The position numbers and the translations under genes were made by a program. Below, one piece after another: positions 43,785-52,778 of a DNA stretch of 64,000 nt (within the stretch, counting starts at the first letter, position 1; each line of letters starts with the position of its first letter). The notes under the pieces are model-generated. The model did not search any database, had not been told where the DNA came from, and saw only the letters and a list, made by a program, of their open reading frames with translations. Source of the DNA: Cerina sp048266425. GTDB lineage: Bacteria > Bacteroidota > Bacteroidia > Flavobacteriales > Flavobacteriaceae. The stretch lies in the NCBI GenBank assembly GCA_048266425.1, contig JBLWZN010000002.1, positions 62,001 to 126,000 on the forward strand, in the 5' to 3' direction.

Positions 43785-45595
43785 TATAGAATAATATCTT
43801 TCATGCGGTTCCAGATAATGATCAAAAATGTTGCCGCTATAGCTGCAACAATTGTTAGACCAATGGCCCATGGATGGTCTCCATATATCCAATATCCGGT
43901 TGCGAACATGCAGCTATAGACCAATACACAGCCTACGATCATAGCCAAAATTCCCGAAGGAACTGTCCATTTGGCATTGGCATTCACGACGTTCATACCA
44001 TTGGATTTTGCCTTATCGACTACGGTTTTCCAACCAGGCCCACCCGGTTGGGTTTTTTTGTAAAAGCCCTGAAGCACCTCTTGAGTTTCCGGTTGGGTCA
44101 AAAATGTAGCAGCCAACCAAACAATAGAAGTAAACAAGACTACAAAAATGTATTCCATCCAATCTGGAAACACCCCGGTTCCGGCAGCAAAGAGAAAAGG
44201 ACCTAGGGCGGTCAATTTTAATACTATCGAAATAATTCCGGAAGCAAACATGGCGGTAATTTCACTCCAGGCATTAATACGCCACCAGAACCACCTTAAA
44301 ATAAAGATAAGTCCGGTACCTGCTCCAAATACCAGTAAAACCTCAAAAAGTTGCAAAGCATTCTGTAACAGCAACGCCAATCCGGCACTAAAGACCATTA
44401 AAACAACCGTCGCAAGTCGACCGACAGCCACCAATCTTTTTTCTGAGGCCTTGGGATTTATTTGCTGTTTGTAAAAATCAAATACAATATAGGAAGATCC
44501 CCAGTTGAGCTGGGTAGAAATGGTGCTCATATAAGCCGCTATCAAGGAGGCAAACACGATTCCCAACAAACCGCTAGGCAGCTTGGTCAGCATGGCAGAA
44601 TAGGCAAGATCATTACCTAGTTTGTCAACGGCTATATTCGGAAAAGCAGCATGAATACTTGCCACGTCGGGATAAACGACCAAGGAGGCCAAAGCAACTA
44701 AAATCCACGGCCATGGGCGTAGTGCGTAGTGCATTATATTAAAAAAGAAGGTGGCGCCTATGGCATGGTTTTCATTCTTTGCGGCCAGCATCCGTTGGGC
44801 AATATATCCGCCCCCACCGGGTTCCGCCCCGGGATACCAAGAACTCCACCACTGTACCGCCAATGGAATAATAAGCAAGGTAATTAAGGCTTGCTTATTG
44901 CTAAAATCGGGTAAAATGGAAATTTTGTCCATTACATTTTCATTGGCCATGATCGCATGTATTCCACCAACCTCTGGTATGTTGACCAAATAATAGGCCG
45001 CCCCGATTGCGCCGCCCATCGCCACAAAGAACAACACGAAATCGGTATAGACTACCCCTTTAAAGCCTCCCAAGGCACTAAAGGTTACCGTAATCAATCC
45101 TGCAACAACCACGGTTACCCATGGTTCCAGACCGAGCATAATACCACCTATCTTAATTGCCGCCAAGGTAACGGCCGACATGGTTATCACATTAAAAATA
45201 ACCCCGAGATAGATAGCCCTAAATTTTCGAAGAAAGCTTGCAGGCTTCCCTCCATATCGAAGTTCGTAAAATTCCAAATCCGTGTGGACATCCGATTTTC
45301 TCCACAGTTTTGCATATACAAAGACAGTCAATAGGCCGGTTAACAAAAATGCCCACCAAACCCAGTTACCCGATACCCCATTTGTCCTAACAATATCAGT
45401 AACCAAATTGGGAGTGTCGGTGGAAAACGTTGTAGCAACCATAGAAAAACCTAAAAGCCACCACGGCATATTACGGCCAGATAAGAAGAATTGATTTGAA
45501 TCCTTGCCCGATGTTTTGGACACAACAATGCCTATAACAAGAACTACAGCAAAAAATACTATGATAAAGGCATAGTCCAAGGTACTTAATTCCAT
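43784..45595 (-). CDS. Sodium:solute symporter family protein
   Basis: 603 residues with about 13-14 hydrophobic segments, SSS family (LeuT fold): FFLSGRNMPWWLLGFSMVATTFSTDTPN near the N-terminus, GGFKGVVYTDFVLFF, PLAVQWWSSWYPGAEPGGGGYIAQRMLAAKNENHA and LIAAYMSTISTQLNWGSSYIVFDFYK. It would import a small solute with sodium across the inner membrane. The long C-terminal part (cytoplasmic loop with TQPETQEVLQGFYKKTQPGGPGW) is common in flavobacterial members. Translation is coupled to the downstream NagX-like gene, which favours a sugar or amino-sugar substrate over an amino acid. Confidence 0.9.
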   Translation of the reverse strand: MELSTLDYAFIIVFFAVVLVIGIVVSKTSGKDSNQFFLSGRNMPWWLLGFSMVATTFSTDTPNLVTDIVRTNGVSGNWVWWAFLLTGLLTVFVYAKLWRKSDVHTDLEFYELRYGGKPASFLRKFRAIYLGVIFNVITMSAVTLAAIKIGGIMLGLEPWVTVVVAGLITVTFSALGGFKGVVYTDFVLFFVAMGGAIGAAYYLVNIPEVGGIHAIMANENVMDKISILPDFSNKQALITLLIIPLAVQWWSSWYPGAEPGGGGYIAQRMLAAKNENHAIGATFFFNIMHYALRPWPWILVALASLVVYPDVASIHAAFPNIAVDKLGNDLAYSAMLTKLPSGLLGIVFASLIAAYMSTISTQLNWGSSYIVFDFYKQQINPKASEKRLVAVGRLATVVLMVFSAGLALLLQNALQLFEVLLVFGAGTGLIFILRWFWWRINAWSEITAMFASGIISIVLKLTALGPFLFAAGTGVFPDWMEYIFVVLFTSIVWLAATFLTQPETQEVLQGFYKKTQPGGPGWKTVVDKAKSNGMNVVNANAKWTVPSGILAMIVGCVLVYSCMFATGYWIYGDHPWAIGLTIVAAIAATFLIIIWNRMKDIIL

Positions 45596-45834
45596 AATTT
45601 GGTTTTGGTTAGTAAAAATTTATATATCCGTGATTGAAATTTTTCACATATTATTTTTGATGTAGGAGTCCGACAAAGTAGCAAGGCTTTGATTCACCCA
45701 GACACCCCCAAATTGATGCAGATTATTGCAAATAGGGGCAATATAACTCAACTGGTAGATTTCAAAACGGTCCCAATGCCGTAAATATAAAACATTTTGG
45801 AATACATTTGTCCAAAGTTCGCTAATCACCGCCT

Positions 45835-46590
45835 GTGCTACAATCTATAATATTGGAAATTACTCCAACGGCCTGGATCCTTGCCCTTACGGCTGCCTTT
45901 GTATTGGGAATCTCCAAATCGGGAATAAAGGGCATTGCAATTATCATTGTCACTTTTATGGCCTTGGCCTTCGGTGCCAAGGAATCGACCGGTATTTTAC
46001 TGCCCTTACTCGTGGTTGGCGATATATTTGCCGTTGTCTACTACAACCGGCATACCCAATGGCATTATATTGTCCGGTTTTTGCCATGGATGATCGCAGG
46101 AGTCCTAATCGGGGCGTTTTTGGGAAAAGACCTGCCAGAGCAAACTTTTAAAATATGTATGGCCGGGGTAATTTTATCGAGTGTGGCACTTATGTTCTGG
46201 TGGGATCAAAAAAAGTCCATAACTGTGCCTACTCATTGGGCATTTGCGGGGTTTATGGGACTTACGGCGGGAATTGCGACCATGGTCGGGAATTTGGCGG
46301 GGATTTTTTCCAACATCTACTTTTTGGCCATGCGCCTTCCCAAGAATCAGTTTATAGGTACAGCGGCTACCTTATTTCTTATCGTCAATGTTTTTAAGCT
46401 TCCCTTCCATATCTTCATATGGAAGACTATAACCCCGGCCACATTGGTGTTGGACCTAAAATTATTGCCAGCTTTGTCAATCGGCTTGTTTGTCGGTATA
46501 CGGTTGGTTCGGATTATACATGAGAAACATTACAGAAAAATGATATTGGGTTTAACCGCGTTAGGGGCTTTATTGATCTTATTTCGTTGA
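45835..46590 (+). CDS. TSUP family permease (sulfite exporter TauE/SafE-like)
   Basis: 251 residues from a GTG start; no ATG lies close upstream in frame. About eight hydrophobic segments in two halves, each with a similar opening: WILALTAAFVLGISKSGIKG and AFAGFMGLTAGIATMVGNLAG, the repeated pattern of TSUP permeases. C-terminal LSIGLFVGIRLVRIIHEKHYRKMILGLTALGALLIL. Family members move sulfite, sulfoacetate or related anions across the inner membrane; the substrate here is unknown. Divergent from the symporter gene with a 239-base gap in which I see no gene. Confidence 0.85.
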   Translation: MLQSIILEITPTAWILALTAAFVLGISKSGIKGIAIIIVTFMALAFGAKESTGILLPLLVVGDIFAVVYYNRHTQWHYIVRFLPWMIAGVLIGAFLGKDLPEQTFKICMAGVILSSVALMFWWDQKKSITVPTHWAFAGFMGLTAGIATMVGNLAGIFSNIYFLAMRLPKNQFIGTAATLFLIVNVFKLPFHIFIWKTITPATLVLDLKLLPALSIGLFVGIRLVRIIHEKHYRKMILGLTALGALLILFR

Positions 46591-46642
46591 CAGTTCCCGA
46601 ACAACCGAATATGCTATTCGGTTTCCTCCAGGTATACAAATA

Positions 46643-46670
46643 AAAACGGCGGACCTAAGCCCGCCGTTTT
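46643..46670. terminator. Strong bidirectional terminator
   Basis: AAAACGGCGG (46643-46652) pairs perfectly with CCGCCGTTTT (46661-46670) around an 8-base loop, with T at 46671. It can stop the plus-strand TSUP transcript and the minus-strand FadL-like transcript. Confidence 0.92.
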
Positions 46671-46827
46671 TCCCCAAATCTTACCATGAACTTAACCTAC
46701 TTATGCTATGGTCCTCCAAATATAGGACGGGATTTTTCTGAAGAAATAAAATTTTGGTCGAACTTCTTAATTATCCGGTCGAAAGGGATTTTGATCGGAC
46801 CTAAAGCTCGGAAGCTTCCCATAAAGA

Positions 46828-48240
46828 TCAATTAAAGTTATACGTATAGCCCAGCATCAGACCGATAGAACTGTAATTGGCCTTGACAATTGTTGCTTCC
46901 CCTTGTAAAAAATCACTTTCTTCAAAATCCCCGCCCACTAAACCATGTTGATGATAGGTGTCCGTTGTTCCCCAACTAAACAAAAGGCCACAACTTATGC
47001 CATGATGGTTTTTATTGATTAGCCCTCCAACATCAAAATGATAAAGGTCCCAAGAGGTTATAACCGGGTTAATACCGATCGAATCGGATATATCTTGGTC
47101 GTAATAGGACATATCATTGCGGAAACCGGTGTTAAATGTCAGATTATCATTTATTCGATATTCGTAACCAACCGCCATGTTAAAAACTGGGACAGCAGCG
47201 GCCTGAACGTTAAGAAAAAAATCGCTGCTGGTACCAAAAAGATCTTCGGGACGTAAAAAGGCCCCAGGTTTTGCACGTAATACGTCATATTCATTGATGC
47301 TTGAAAAATACTGGGCAGCTAAGGCAAATGTAGACTTGTCATTTTGGTACTTCACCCCACCGGAAATAGATAAGGGGGATTTATAGGTCGATTTTAAATC
47401 CTCCTGTCTATCGGAGGCCAACAAGTCTATTCGTTGATCTTCCAATTTGAAATTGTTGGCTGCAATATCTGCAGCAACAACACCCGTACCCATCATATTG
47501 AAAGTCGGGGTACTTAGGGTAAGCCCATAGGACCAACTCCCGTTGGTGTAGGTCACCCCCAGTTTTAACCCTCCCCTTACGTTCCAATAGCTGATGTTCT
47601 CCAGGTCGCTGGTGTTTACAAAGGTTTGGTCCGCATCGTTGAGGTACATGCGGGTAAGCAAGGACTCGGAATAGCTCTGGGAGCGAAGGGTAAAAAGCGC
47701 TGTAGCACCCACTGAAAAGTGCTCGTTCAAAGGATAGCCGGCTCCAAAAGCAAACATGGTTTCCTTTAAGTTGGAACTTTTAGCGCTCGTTGCGATTACG
47801 TTTTCGTCTCCAGGACTCACCTCATCGTCCACAATGGGATAAAAATCATCGATACGTGCCAGGCCATCAAAATTGAAGTCCACCGGTGACATAAGGCCAT
47901 AGGCCATACTGAGTTTGCCCTTGGTTTTTAACATCCCTCCTGCCATTAACGGAATAGTCGCAAATTGGTTGCTTTTAAAATCGGCCTGCTGTCCCAAAGC
48001 ATTGGTGATCTTTATATTTTCTATGCGATACAAGTTGGCACTTATGGTTATTGCCCCCGTTTTTATACTGCCGATGGCCCCGGGATTATAAAATAACATT
48101 GAGATGTCCTCGGCACCGGCCACGAGCGAACCAGCCATTAAGGTGGAATGCGGACCAAATTCCTGAGTCCAATAATGGGTATCTTGTGCAAATGACCTAA
48201 AGGCGACGATCAGAAAAAAGAACGAGTAAAATATCTTCAT
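46828..48240 (-). CDS. OmpP1/FadL-like outer-membrane protein
   Basis: 470 residues with a Sec signal ending FAQ. The N-terminal mature segment GPHSTLMAGSLVAGAEDISMLFYNPGAIG resembles the FadL/OmpP1 start, where an NPA motif follows the hatch. The rest alternates polar and hydrophobic residues in strands ending SIGLMLGYTYNFN with an aromatic C-terminal region, as expected for a beta-barrel. FadL-type porins import long-chain fatty acids or other hydrophobic compounds. Similarity is modest, so a generic barrel function remains possible. Single-gene transcript. Confidence 0.62.
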   Translation of the reverse strand: MKIFYSFFFLIVAFRSFAQDTHYWTQEFGPHSTLMAGSLVAGAEDISMLFYNPGAIGSIKTGAITISANLYRIENIKITNALGQQADFKSNQFATIPLMAGGMLKTKGKLSMAYGLMSPVDFNFDGLARIDDFYPIVDDEVSPGDENVIATSAKSSNLKETMFAFGAGYPLNEHFSVGATALFTLRSQSYSESLLTRMYLNDADQTFVNTSDLENISYWNVRGGLKLGVTYTNGSWSYGLTLSTPTFNMMGTGVVAADIAANNFKLEDQRIDLLASDRQEDLKSTYKSPLSISGGVKYQNDKSTFALAAQYFSSINEYDVLRAKPGAFLRPEDLFGTSSDFFLNVQAAAVPVFNMAVGYEYRINDNLTFNTGFRNDMSYYDQDISDSIGINPVITSWDLYHFDVGGLINKNHHGISCGLLFSWGTTDTYHQHGLVGGDFEESDFLQGEATIVKANYSSIGLMLGYTYNFN

Positions 48241-48516
48241 GGCTAATGGCAGATTTTAAGGAATACAATAGGGAATTCTCTTATAAAAATAACCATTAAT
48301 TTTGCCCAATTCAAATAACTTGTTTCTTCCCTTTACAAATTATTTCCCTAGATCACACCTGTTTATACCACTTTATACCTCATCACTATCTTGGTTTTCG
48401 GCCAATTTTTGCAAAATAACTACATGTGGGATATTAGGCTCATGTTGGACACAACCGTAATAAAACGTGTAAGTTTTTGGGGGATTTACAAGGAGTTGGG
48501 TGTCGTGACCCCTTTA

Positions 48517-49158
48517 CTATCTTGTTTTTAGCCAGCCTGTAATGCTCATTCGGTTTCGCCGGGCGGGCATCACCTCATGTTCCAGTTCCTGACTCTCAAA
48601 TATGACCATGCGGCCCGGAATAGGACAGATAACGTTCGTCCTTTCGTTCCCATTTCCATTTAAATAGATGACCAATTCTCCCTCATCGTCCTCTTTCCAG
48701 TCGGGTTCGTTAAGGTAGCAGACTATGGATAGTTTACGCCGATCATCATTTAGAAAAGTATCCAGATGTCTTTTATAAAACGCTCCTTCAGGATATAATG
48801 CAAAGTGGAATTCCTTATGCAGGATTCCCAAAAAACAGGTTTTGTTCAAATAGTCTGCCAATGCGTTGATTTTTCCAAAAAAAAGTTGGGTAGCCGTATC
48901 CTCCACTTTTTCGTCCATCCATAGAATATAGTCGCCGCGCACAGATTTGGAAATAACCTCGTTAAAATGATTGCCTATGGCGGCTTTTTTGAACTTATCG
49001 TCCTCAAACTTTGTCAATAGCCCTTTCCTAAGTAAGGAAGTTTCTTCTACGGAGAAAAAATTATCCACTATACAGTACCTGTGTTCCAACAGATCGGAAA
49101 TTATCGTCTCAAATAGTGGATTTTCCTTAAATTCGAGTTGTTCAAAAAGTTCTTGCAT
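48517..49158 (-). CDS. 2OG-Fe(II) oxygenase superfamily protein (prolyl 4-hydroxylase-like)
   Basis: 213 residues. Iron ligands are visible as the HxD pair in YKRHLDTFL and the distal His in SQELEHEVMPARRNRMSITGWLKTR; the Arg in RMSITGW would bind 2-oxoglutarate. Between them RKLSIVCYLNEPDWKEDDEGELVIYL is typical of PKHD/P4H-type enzymes. It probably hydroxylates a protein side chain or small molecule, using oxygen and 2-oxoglutarate. No signal peptide, so cytoplasmic. Alone between the FadL-like gene and queD; the 276-base spacer on its downstream side has no gene. Confidence 0.82.
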   Translation of the reverse strand: MQELFEQLEFKENPLFETIISDLLEHRYCIVDNFFSVEETSLLRKGLLTKFEDDKFKKAAIGNHFNEVISKSVRGDYILWMDEKVEDTATQLFFGKINALADYLNKTCFLGILHKEFHFALYPEGAFYKRHLDTFLNDDRRKLSIVCYLNEPDWKEDDEGELVIYLNGNGNERTNVICPIPGRMVIFESQELEHEVMPARRNRMSITGWLKTR

Positions 49159-49355
49159 ACTGAGTGCCCGTTTAAGAAACCATTTTAATTATAAATGATC
49201 GTTAGGGTCAAGATTCAAAATTTTATCCCATACTTTATCAAAAAATACCAGAATCCTCGAAATTAAGGGGTTAAACACAAATTCTTAAACTGGCTCTAAA
49301 TTTTATAAAATCGGGCAAATGTAATCCAAATACAGTTTCGTTTTTCAAGAATGAA

Positions 49356-49363
49356 TACCTTTG
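49356..49363 (+). promoter_or_regulatory. Candidate -7 element for queD-lpxH
   Basis: TACCTTTG matches TAnnTTTG, 16 bases before the queD start codon. A recognisable TTG is missing at the 19-base spacing, so the promoter call is moderate. It would give a very short leader. Confidence 0.4.
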
Positions 49364-49379
49364 CAACACAAATAAAGTT

Positions 49380-49841
49380 ATGGGTATTATAAGGATAACC
49401 AAGCAGTTCAATTTTGAAACCGGTCATGCCCTCCACGGCTATGATGGCAAATGCAAGAACGTACACGGACACAGTTATAAACTTTCCGTCACCGTAATCG
49501 GCACACCGATTACAGACACTTCCCATGTAAAATTAGGAATGGTCATCGATTTTGGAGATCTCAAAAAAATTGTAAAGGAAGAAATCGTGGACCCCTTTGA
49601 CCATGCCACGGTATTCAATAAAAATACCCCCCACGTGGAATTGGCCAAGGAATTGATCAATAGGGGTCATAAGGTAATCCTGGCAGATTACCAACCCACA
49701 AGTGAAAACATGGTCATTGATTTTGCGACAAAGATAAAAACGCGGTTGCCAAACGGCATTGAATTACATTCCCTTAAATTACAGGAAACAGACACTTCTT
49801 TTGCCGAATGGTATGCGGGAGATCAAACCCGGGAGCTATGA
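49380..49841 (+). CDS. queD: 6-carboxytetrahydropterin synthase (QueD/PTPS family)
   Basis: 153 residues. Zinc and active-site segments: FNFETGHALHGYDGKCKNVHGHSYKLSV (Cys of the CxxxHGH motif and three His zinc ligands), VIDFGDLKKIVKEEIVDPFDHATVFN and a C-terminal LKLQETDTSFAEWY with catalytic Glu. It converts dihydroneopterin triphosphate to 6-carboxy-tetrahydropterin, step one towards queuosine; a true pyruvoyl synthase is the alternative. The stop overlaps the lpxH start as ATGA. Confidence 0.92.
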   Translation: MGIIRITKQFNFETGHALHGYDGKCKNVHGHSYKLSVTVIGTPITDTSHVKLGMVIDFGDLKKIVKEEIVDPFDHATVFNKNTPHVELAKELINRGHKVILADYQPTSENMVIDFATKIKTRLPNGIELHSLKLQETDTSFAEWYAGDQTREL

Positions 49842-50599
49842 AGGAAATCAAATTTCCAAAAGGGAAGAAAGTATATTTTGCCAGCGACAACCATCTGGGT
49901 GCGCCTACGGCAGAAGCAAGCTCGGAACGGGAAAAGAAATTTGTAGCTTGGCTGGATGTCGTAAAACAGGATGCGGCCGCAATTTTTCTTCTTGGGGATC
50001 TTTTCGATTTTTGGTTTGAATACACCACTGTTGTGCCGAAAGGCTTTACCCGGACTTTTGGAAAATTGGCCGAGATAACGGATTCTGGGATTCCCATATA
50101 TTATTTTGTGGGCAACCACGATCTGTGGATGAATGGATATTTTGAAAAGGAACTAAATATCCCTGTATTTCATGAACCCCAACAGTACGTTATCAATGAT
50201 ACTTCCTTTTTTATAGGCCATGGCGACGGATTGGGGCCAGGGGACAAAGGTTACAAACGCATGAAAAAAGTGTTTACCAATCCACTGTCCAAATGGTTTT
50301 TTAGATGGTTGCATCCAGATTTGGGCGTAAAATTGGCTCAATACCTTTCCGTTAAGAACAAGTTGATCTCCGGGGACGAGGATGTACACTTTTTAGGAGA
50401 GGAAAAGGAGTGGCTGGTACAATACTCCAAGCGAAAATTAGAAGCCCAACATTACGACTATTTTGTTTTTGGCCACCGGCATTTGCCATTGGAGATAAGG
50501 CTCAATGAAAAATCGACATACGTAAACCTCGGGGATTGGATTTCCTATTTCACTTATGGGGCGTTCGATGGGGAAAAGTTAACCCTGGAAAAGTTTTAA
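49838..50599 (+). CDS. lpxH: UDP-2,3-diacylglucosamine diphosphatase, LpxH type
   Basis: 253 residues from the ATG at 49838 that overlaps the queD stop (ATGA). An in-frame upstream codon at 49808 lies inside queD and is unlikely. Calcineurin-like phosphoesterase motifs: ASDNHLG (a variant of DxH), LLGDLFDFWFEY, FVGNHDLWM, FIGHGDGLG and VFGHRHLPLE. It removes UMP from UDP-diacylglucosamine in lipid A synthesis at the inner membrane. Coupling with queD is common in Bacteroidota but has no obvious metabolic reason. Convergent with recJ. Confidence 0.93.
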   Translation: MKEIKFPKGKKVYFASDNHLGAPTAEASSEREKKFVAWLDVVKQDAAAIFLLGDLFDFWFEYTTVVPKGFTRTFGKLAEITDSGIPIYYFVGNHDLWMNGYFEKELNIPVFHEPQQYVINDTSFFIGHGDGLGPGDKGYKRMKKVFTNPLSKWFFRWLHPDLGVKLAQYLSVKNKLISGDEDVHFLGEEKEWLVQYSKRKLEAQHYDYFVFGHRHLPLEIRLNEKSTYVNLGDWISYFTYGAFDGEKLTLEKF

Positions 50600-50621
50600 T
50601 CCTGCGAATTATAGGTTATAG

Positions 50622-52310
50622 CTACCTTAAATCCCTTAGTTTAAGTTGTAAGCTTACCTTCCCGTTCCACTCATTTTCATCCACGGAAAATACGGCACTA
50701 AAAGGTTTTTTATTGGCGACCAGGGGCAATTTTTCTCCCAAGTTGAATCCTATGGCCCCAATGGATCTACCATTACCTTGTGTTAAGGAGAGTTTTAAGT
50801 GTTTTTCCTCTTCTCCCACACCTTTTGCATAACCGGTATCCCGTACGTTTTCGACCATAAAAACAGGGGTCATATTTCCCGGTCCGAATGGGGCGAACTG
50901 CTTTAGTATACGCATCAACTTGGGGGTAATCTGATCAAGATCTAACAGGGCATCTATCTGGATTTCCGGGGTCAAAAGATTGGGATCTATAGTTTCTGAC
51001 ACCACTTTTTCAAACTGGGCCTTAAAATTTTCATATTGCTCCTCCAATAAGGTGAGTCCGGCCGCATATTTGTGTCCCCCGAATTGCTCTATACAGTCGG
51101 CACAACCCAGCAGGGCATTGTAAACATCGAATCCTTTTACCGATCTTGCCGATGCGGCCAACTTATCCCCGCTCTTCGTAAAAACCAAGGTTGGCCTATA
51201 GTAGGTATCCGTAAGCCGGGAGGCTACGATCCCAATAACACCTTTGTGCCAATTTTCATTGTACACCACGGAAGTAAACCGTTCCTCTTCGCGGTTCTCC
51301 TGTATCTGCAACAGGGCTTCCTGGGTAATTTCCTGATCAAGCCCTTTTCTGTCGGTATTGTACTGTTCAATACCCTTCGCCAATTCGCGGGCTCTTTCGA
51401 GGTCAGTTTCCGTTAGCAGGTTTACGGCATGCTGGCCGTGTTCCATCCGACCAGCCGCGTTGATCCGTGGCGCAATGATAAACACCACATCGGTAATGGT
51501 TAGCTCCCTTTTCTTTATTTGATCGATTATAGCCTGGAAACCTGCCCGTGGGGAATCGTTTATCACTTGAAGTCCAAAATAGGCCAACACCCTGTTCTCT
51601 CCGGTAATGGGAACAATATCGGCACCTATTGCCGTTGCGACCAGGTCGAGATAGGGCAATAGATCTTCAATTGTCTCTCCCCGATTTGAGGCCAGGGCCT
51701 GAATTAATTTAAATCCAACCCCGCAACCACAAAGCTCATCGTACGGATAATGGCAATCCTCGCGTTTGGGATCCAAAACTGCCACCGCATCTGGCAAATT
51801 TTCGCCCGGTCTATGGTGGTCACAAATGATAAAATCAATCCCCTTTTCCTTCGCATATGCCACCTTATCCACAGCTTTGACCCCACAATCCAAGGCTATT
51901 ATCAATGAAAAATCGTTATCCGATGCAAAATCTATACCCTGATGGGAAACACCATATCCTTCCACATACCGATCGGGAATATAGGTGGCCACATTGGAGT
52001 AAAATTCCAATAAATATGAGGATACCAAAGCGACTGAGGTGGTGCCATCCACATCATAATCACCAAAAATGAGAATGTTTTCATTGTTTTGTATAGCGGT
52101 TTCAATACGCCTTACCGCAATTTCCATATCCTTCATTAAAAAGGGATCATGGAGCTGGGACAATTGTGGCCTAAAGAAACTTTTTGCCTCTTCATAATTG
52201 CCAATACCCCGTTGTAGCAACAAATTAGCAATAAGGTCGTCGACCTTCAACGCATGGGCCAAGGTTCTTATCTTATCGTGTTCCGGTATTGGTTTTATGT
52301 TCCAGCGCAT
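50622..52310 (-). CDS. recJ: Single-stranded-DNA-specific exonuclease RecJ
   Basis: 562 residues from the ATG at 52310 (MRWNIKPIPEHDKIRTLAHAL); an earlier in-frame start adds only four residues. DHH phosphoesterase motifs: IFGDYDVDGTTSVAL, IALDCGVKAVD, FIICDHHRPGENLPDAVAVLDP and VGFKLIQAL; DHHA1 segment VIGIVASRLTDTYYRPTLVF, SARSVKGFDVYNALL and FGGHKYAAGLTL. It degrades single-stranded DNA 5' to 3' in recombination and mismatch repair. Slightly shorter than E. coli RecJ but of typical Bacteroidota length. Convergent with lpxH with a 22-base gap. Confidence 0.95.
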   Translation of the reverse strand: MRWNIKPIPEHDKIRTLAHALKVDDLIANLLLQRGIGNYEEAKSFFRPQLSQLHDPFLMKDMEIAVRRIETAIQNNENILIFGDYDVDGTTSVALVSSYLLEFYSNVATYIPDRYVEGYGVSHQGIDFASDNDFSLIIALDCGVKAVDKVAYAKEKGIDFIICDHHRPGENLPDAVAVLDPKREDCHYPYDELCGCGVGFKLIQALASNRGETIEDLLPYLDLVATAIGADIVPITGENRVLAYFGLQVINDSPRAGFQAIIDQIKKRELTITDVVFIIAPRINAAGRMEHGQHAVNLLTETDLERARELAKGIEQYNTDRKGLDQEITQEALLQIQENREEERFTSVVYNENWHKGVIGIVASRLTDTYYRPTLVFTKSGDKLAASARSVKGFDVYNALLGCADCIEQFGGHKYAAGLTLLEEQYENFKAQFEKVVSETIDPNLLTPEIQIDALLDLDQITPKLMRILKQFAPFGPGNMTPVFMVENVRDTGYAKGVGEEEKHLKLSLTQGNGRSIGAIGFNLGEKLPLVANKKPFSAVFSVDENEWNGKVSLQLKLRDLR

Positions 52311-52344
52311 TGTAAAGTTCAAGTGTCAGGTTCAAACCCAAGTT

Positions 52345-52364
52345 CAAGTTCAAGTATCAAATTC
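52345..52364 (+). repeat. Inverted repeat, left copy, flanking the four-helix-bundle gene
   Basis: CAAGTTCAAGTATCAAATTC, which matches the reverse complement of 52749-52768 in 18 of 20 positions, and in 23 of 27 if extended outward and inward by a few bases. Local sequence also holds tandem TTCAAG units. Confidence 0.7.
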
Positions 52365-52378
52365 AATAAGTCTTCTTC

Positions 52379-52730
52379 TTACCTTTTCTTATTGATAATG
52401 GTCGCTATAATCCTGATTAGTTGTTCAGCTACATCTAACAAAATAATGATTTTTGACTTACCTCCATAATCGACTTCTCTTAAAATCTTCAGGTTCATTC
52501 TGGATTTCTTCAATTCCTTTAAACATATGCTCGCTTTGTTTACAGAATCCCTATCAGTAACTGCTCCTTGCATTTCACCAAAATTCAAAGCAGCACTTCC
52601 AGCAGACCTTAATAATTGATTGCCATAATATTGACCGGTTATATCATTAGGCAAAATCTTTGCAAAAGAAAACTGTACTTGCAGCAAAATTTACCAAACG
52701 GTTTTCAATATCAAACTTTTTATGCGTCAT
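52379..52730 (-). pseudogene. S23-like four-helix-bundle protein gene with a one-base frameshift
   Basis: The conserved start MTHKKFDIENRLVNFAASTV is encoded from the ATG at 52730, but that frame stops soon after; the rest (AKILPNDITGQYYGNQLLRSAGSAALNFGEMQGA ... LDVAEQLIRIIATIINKKR) continues in the next frame to the stop at 52379. One extra base in the A-runs at 52664-52667 or 52669-52672 explains the break; correction gives about 116 residues, the usual length of the family. Members resemble the proteins encoded in 23S rRNA intervening sequences; function is unclear. Inverted repeats bracket it. A sequencing or assembly error in a homopolymer is an alternative to true decay. Confidence 0.78.
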
Positions 52731-52748
52731 TACGAAAGTTTCTAATTT

Positions 52749-52768
52749 GAATTTGATATTTGAGCTTG
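52749..52768 (-). repeat. Inverted repeat, right copy, flanking the four-helix-bundle gene
   Basis: Read on the minus strand as CAAGCTCAAATATCAAATTC, partner of 52345-52364. The copy lies 18 bases before the ATG of the four-helix-bundle gene, and the left copy 14 bases after its stop. Confidence 0.7.
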
Positions 52769-52778
52769 AGTTTGTTTT

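Noticed and set aside
43785..43892. Longer N-terminus for the NagX-like protein
   Set aside because: It would overlap the symporter gene by over 100 bases and adds non-conserved sequence; the TAATG start fits the family.
45644..45829. 61-codon minus-strand frame between the symporter and the TSUP gene
   Set aside because: Short, without a plausible ribosome site or known family, and lies where divergent promoters are expected.
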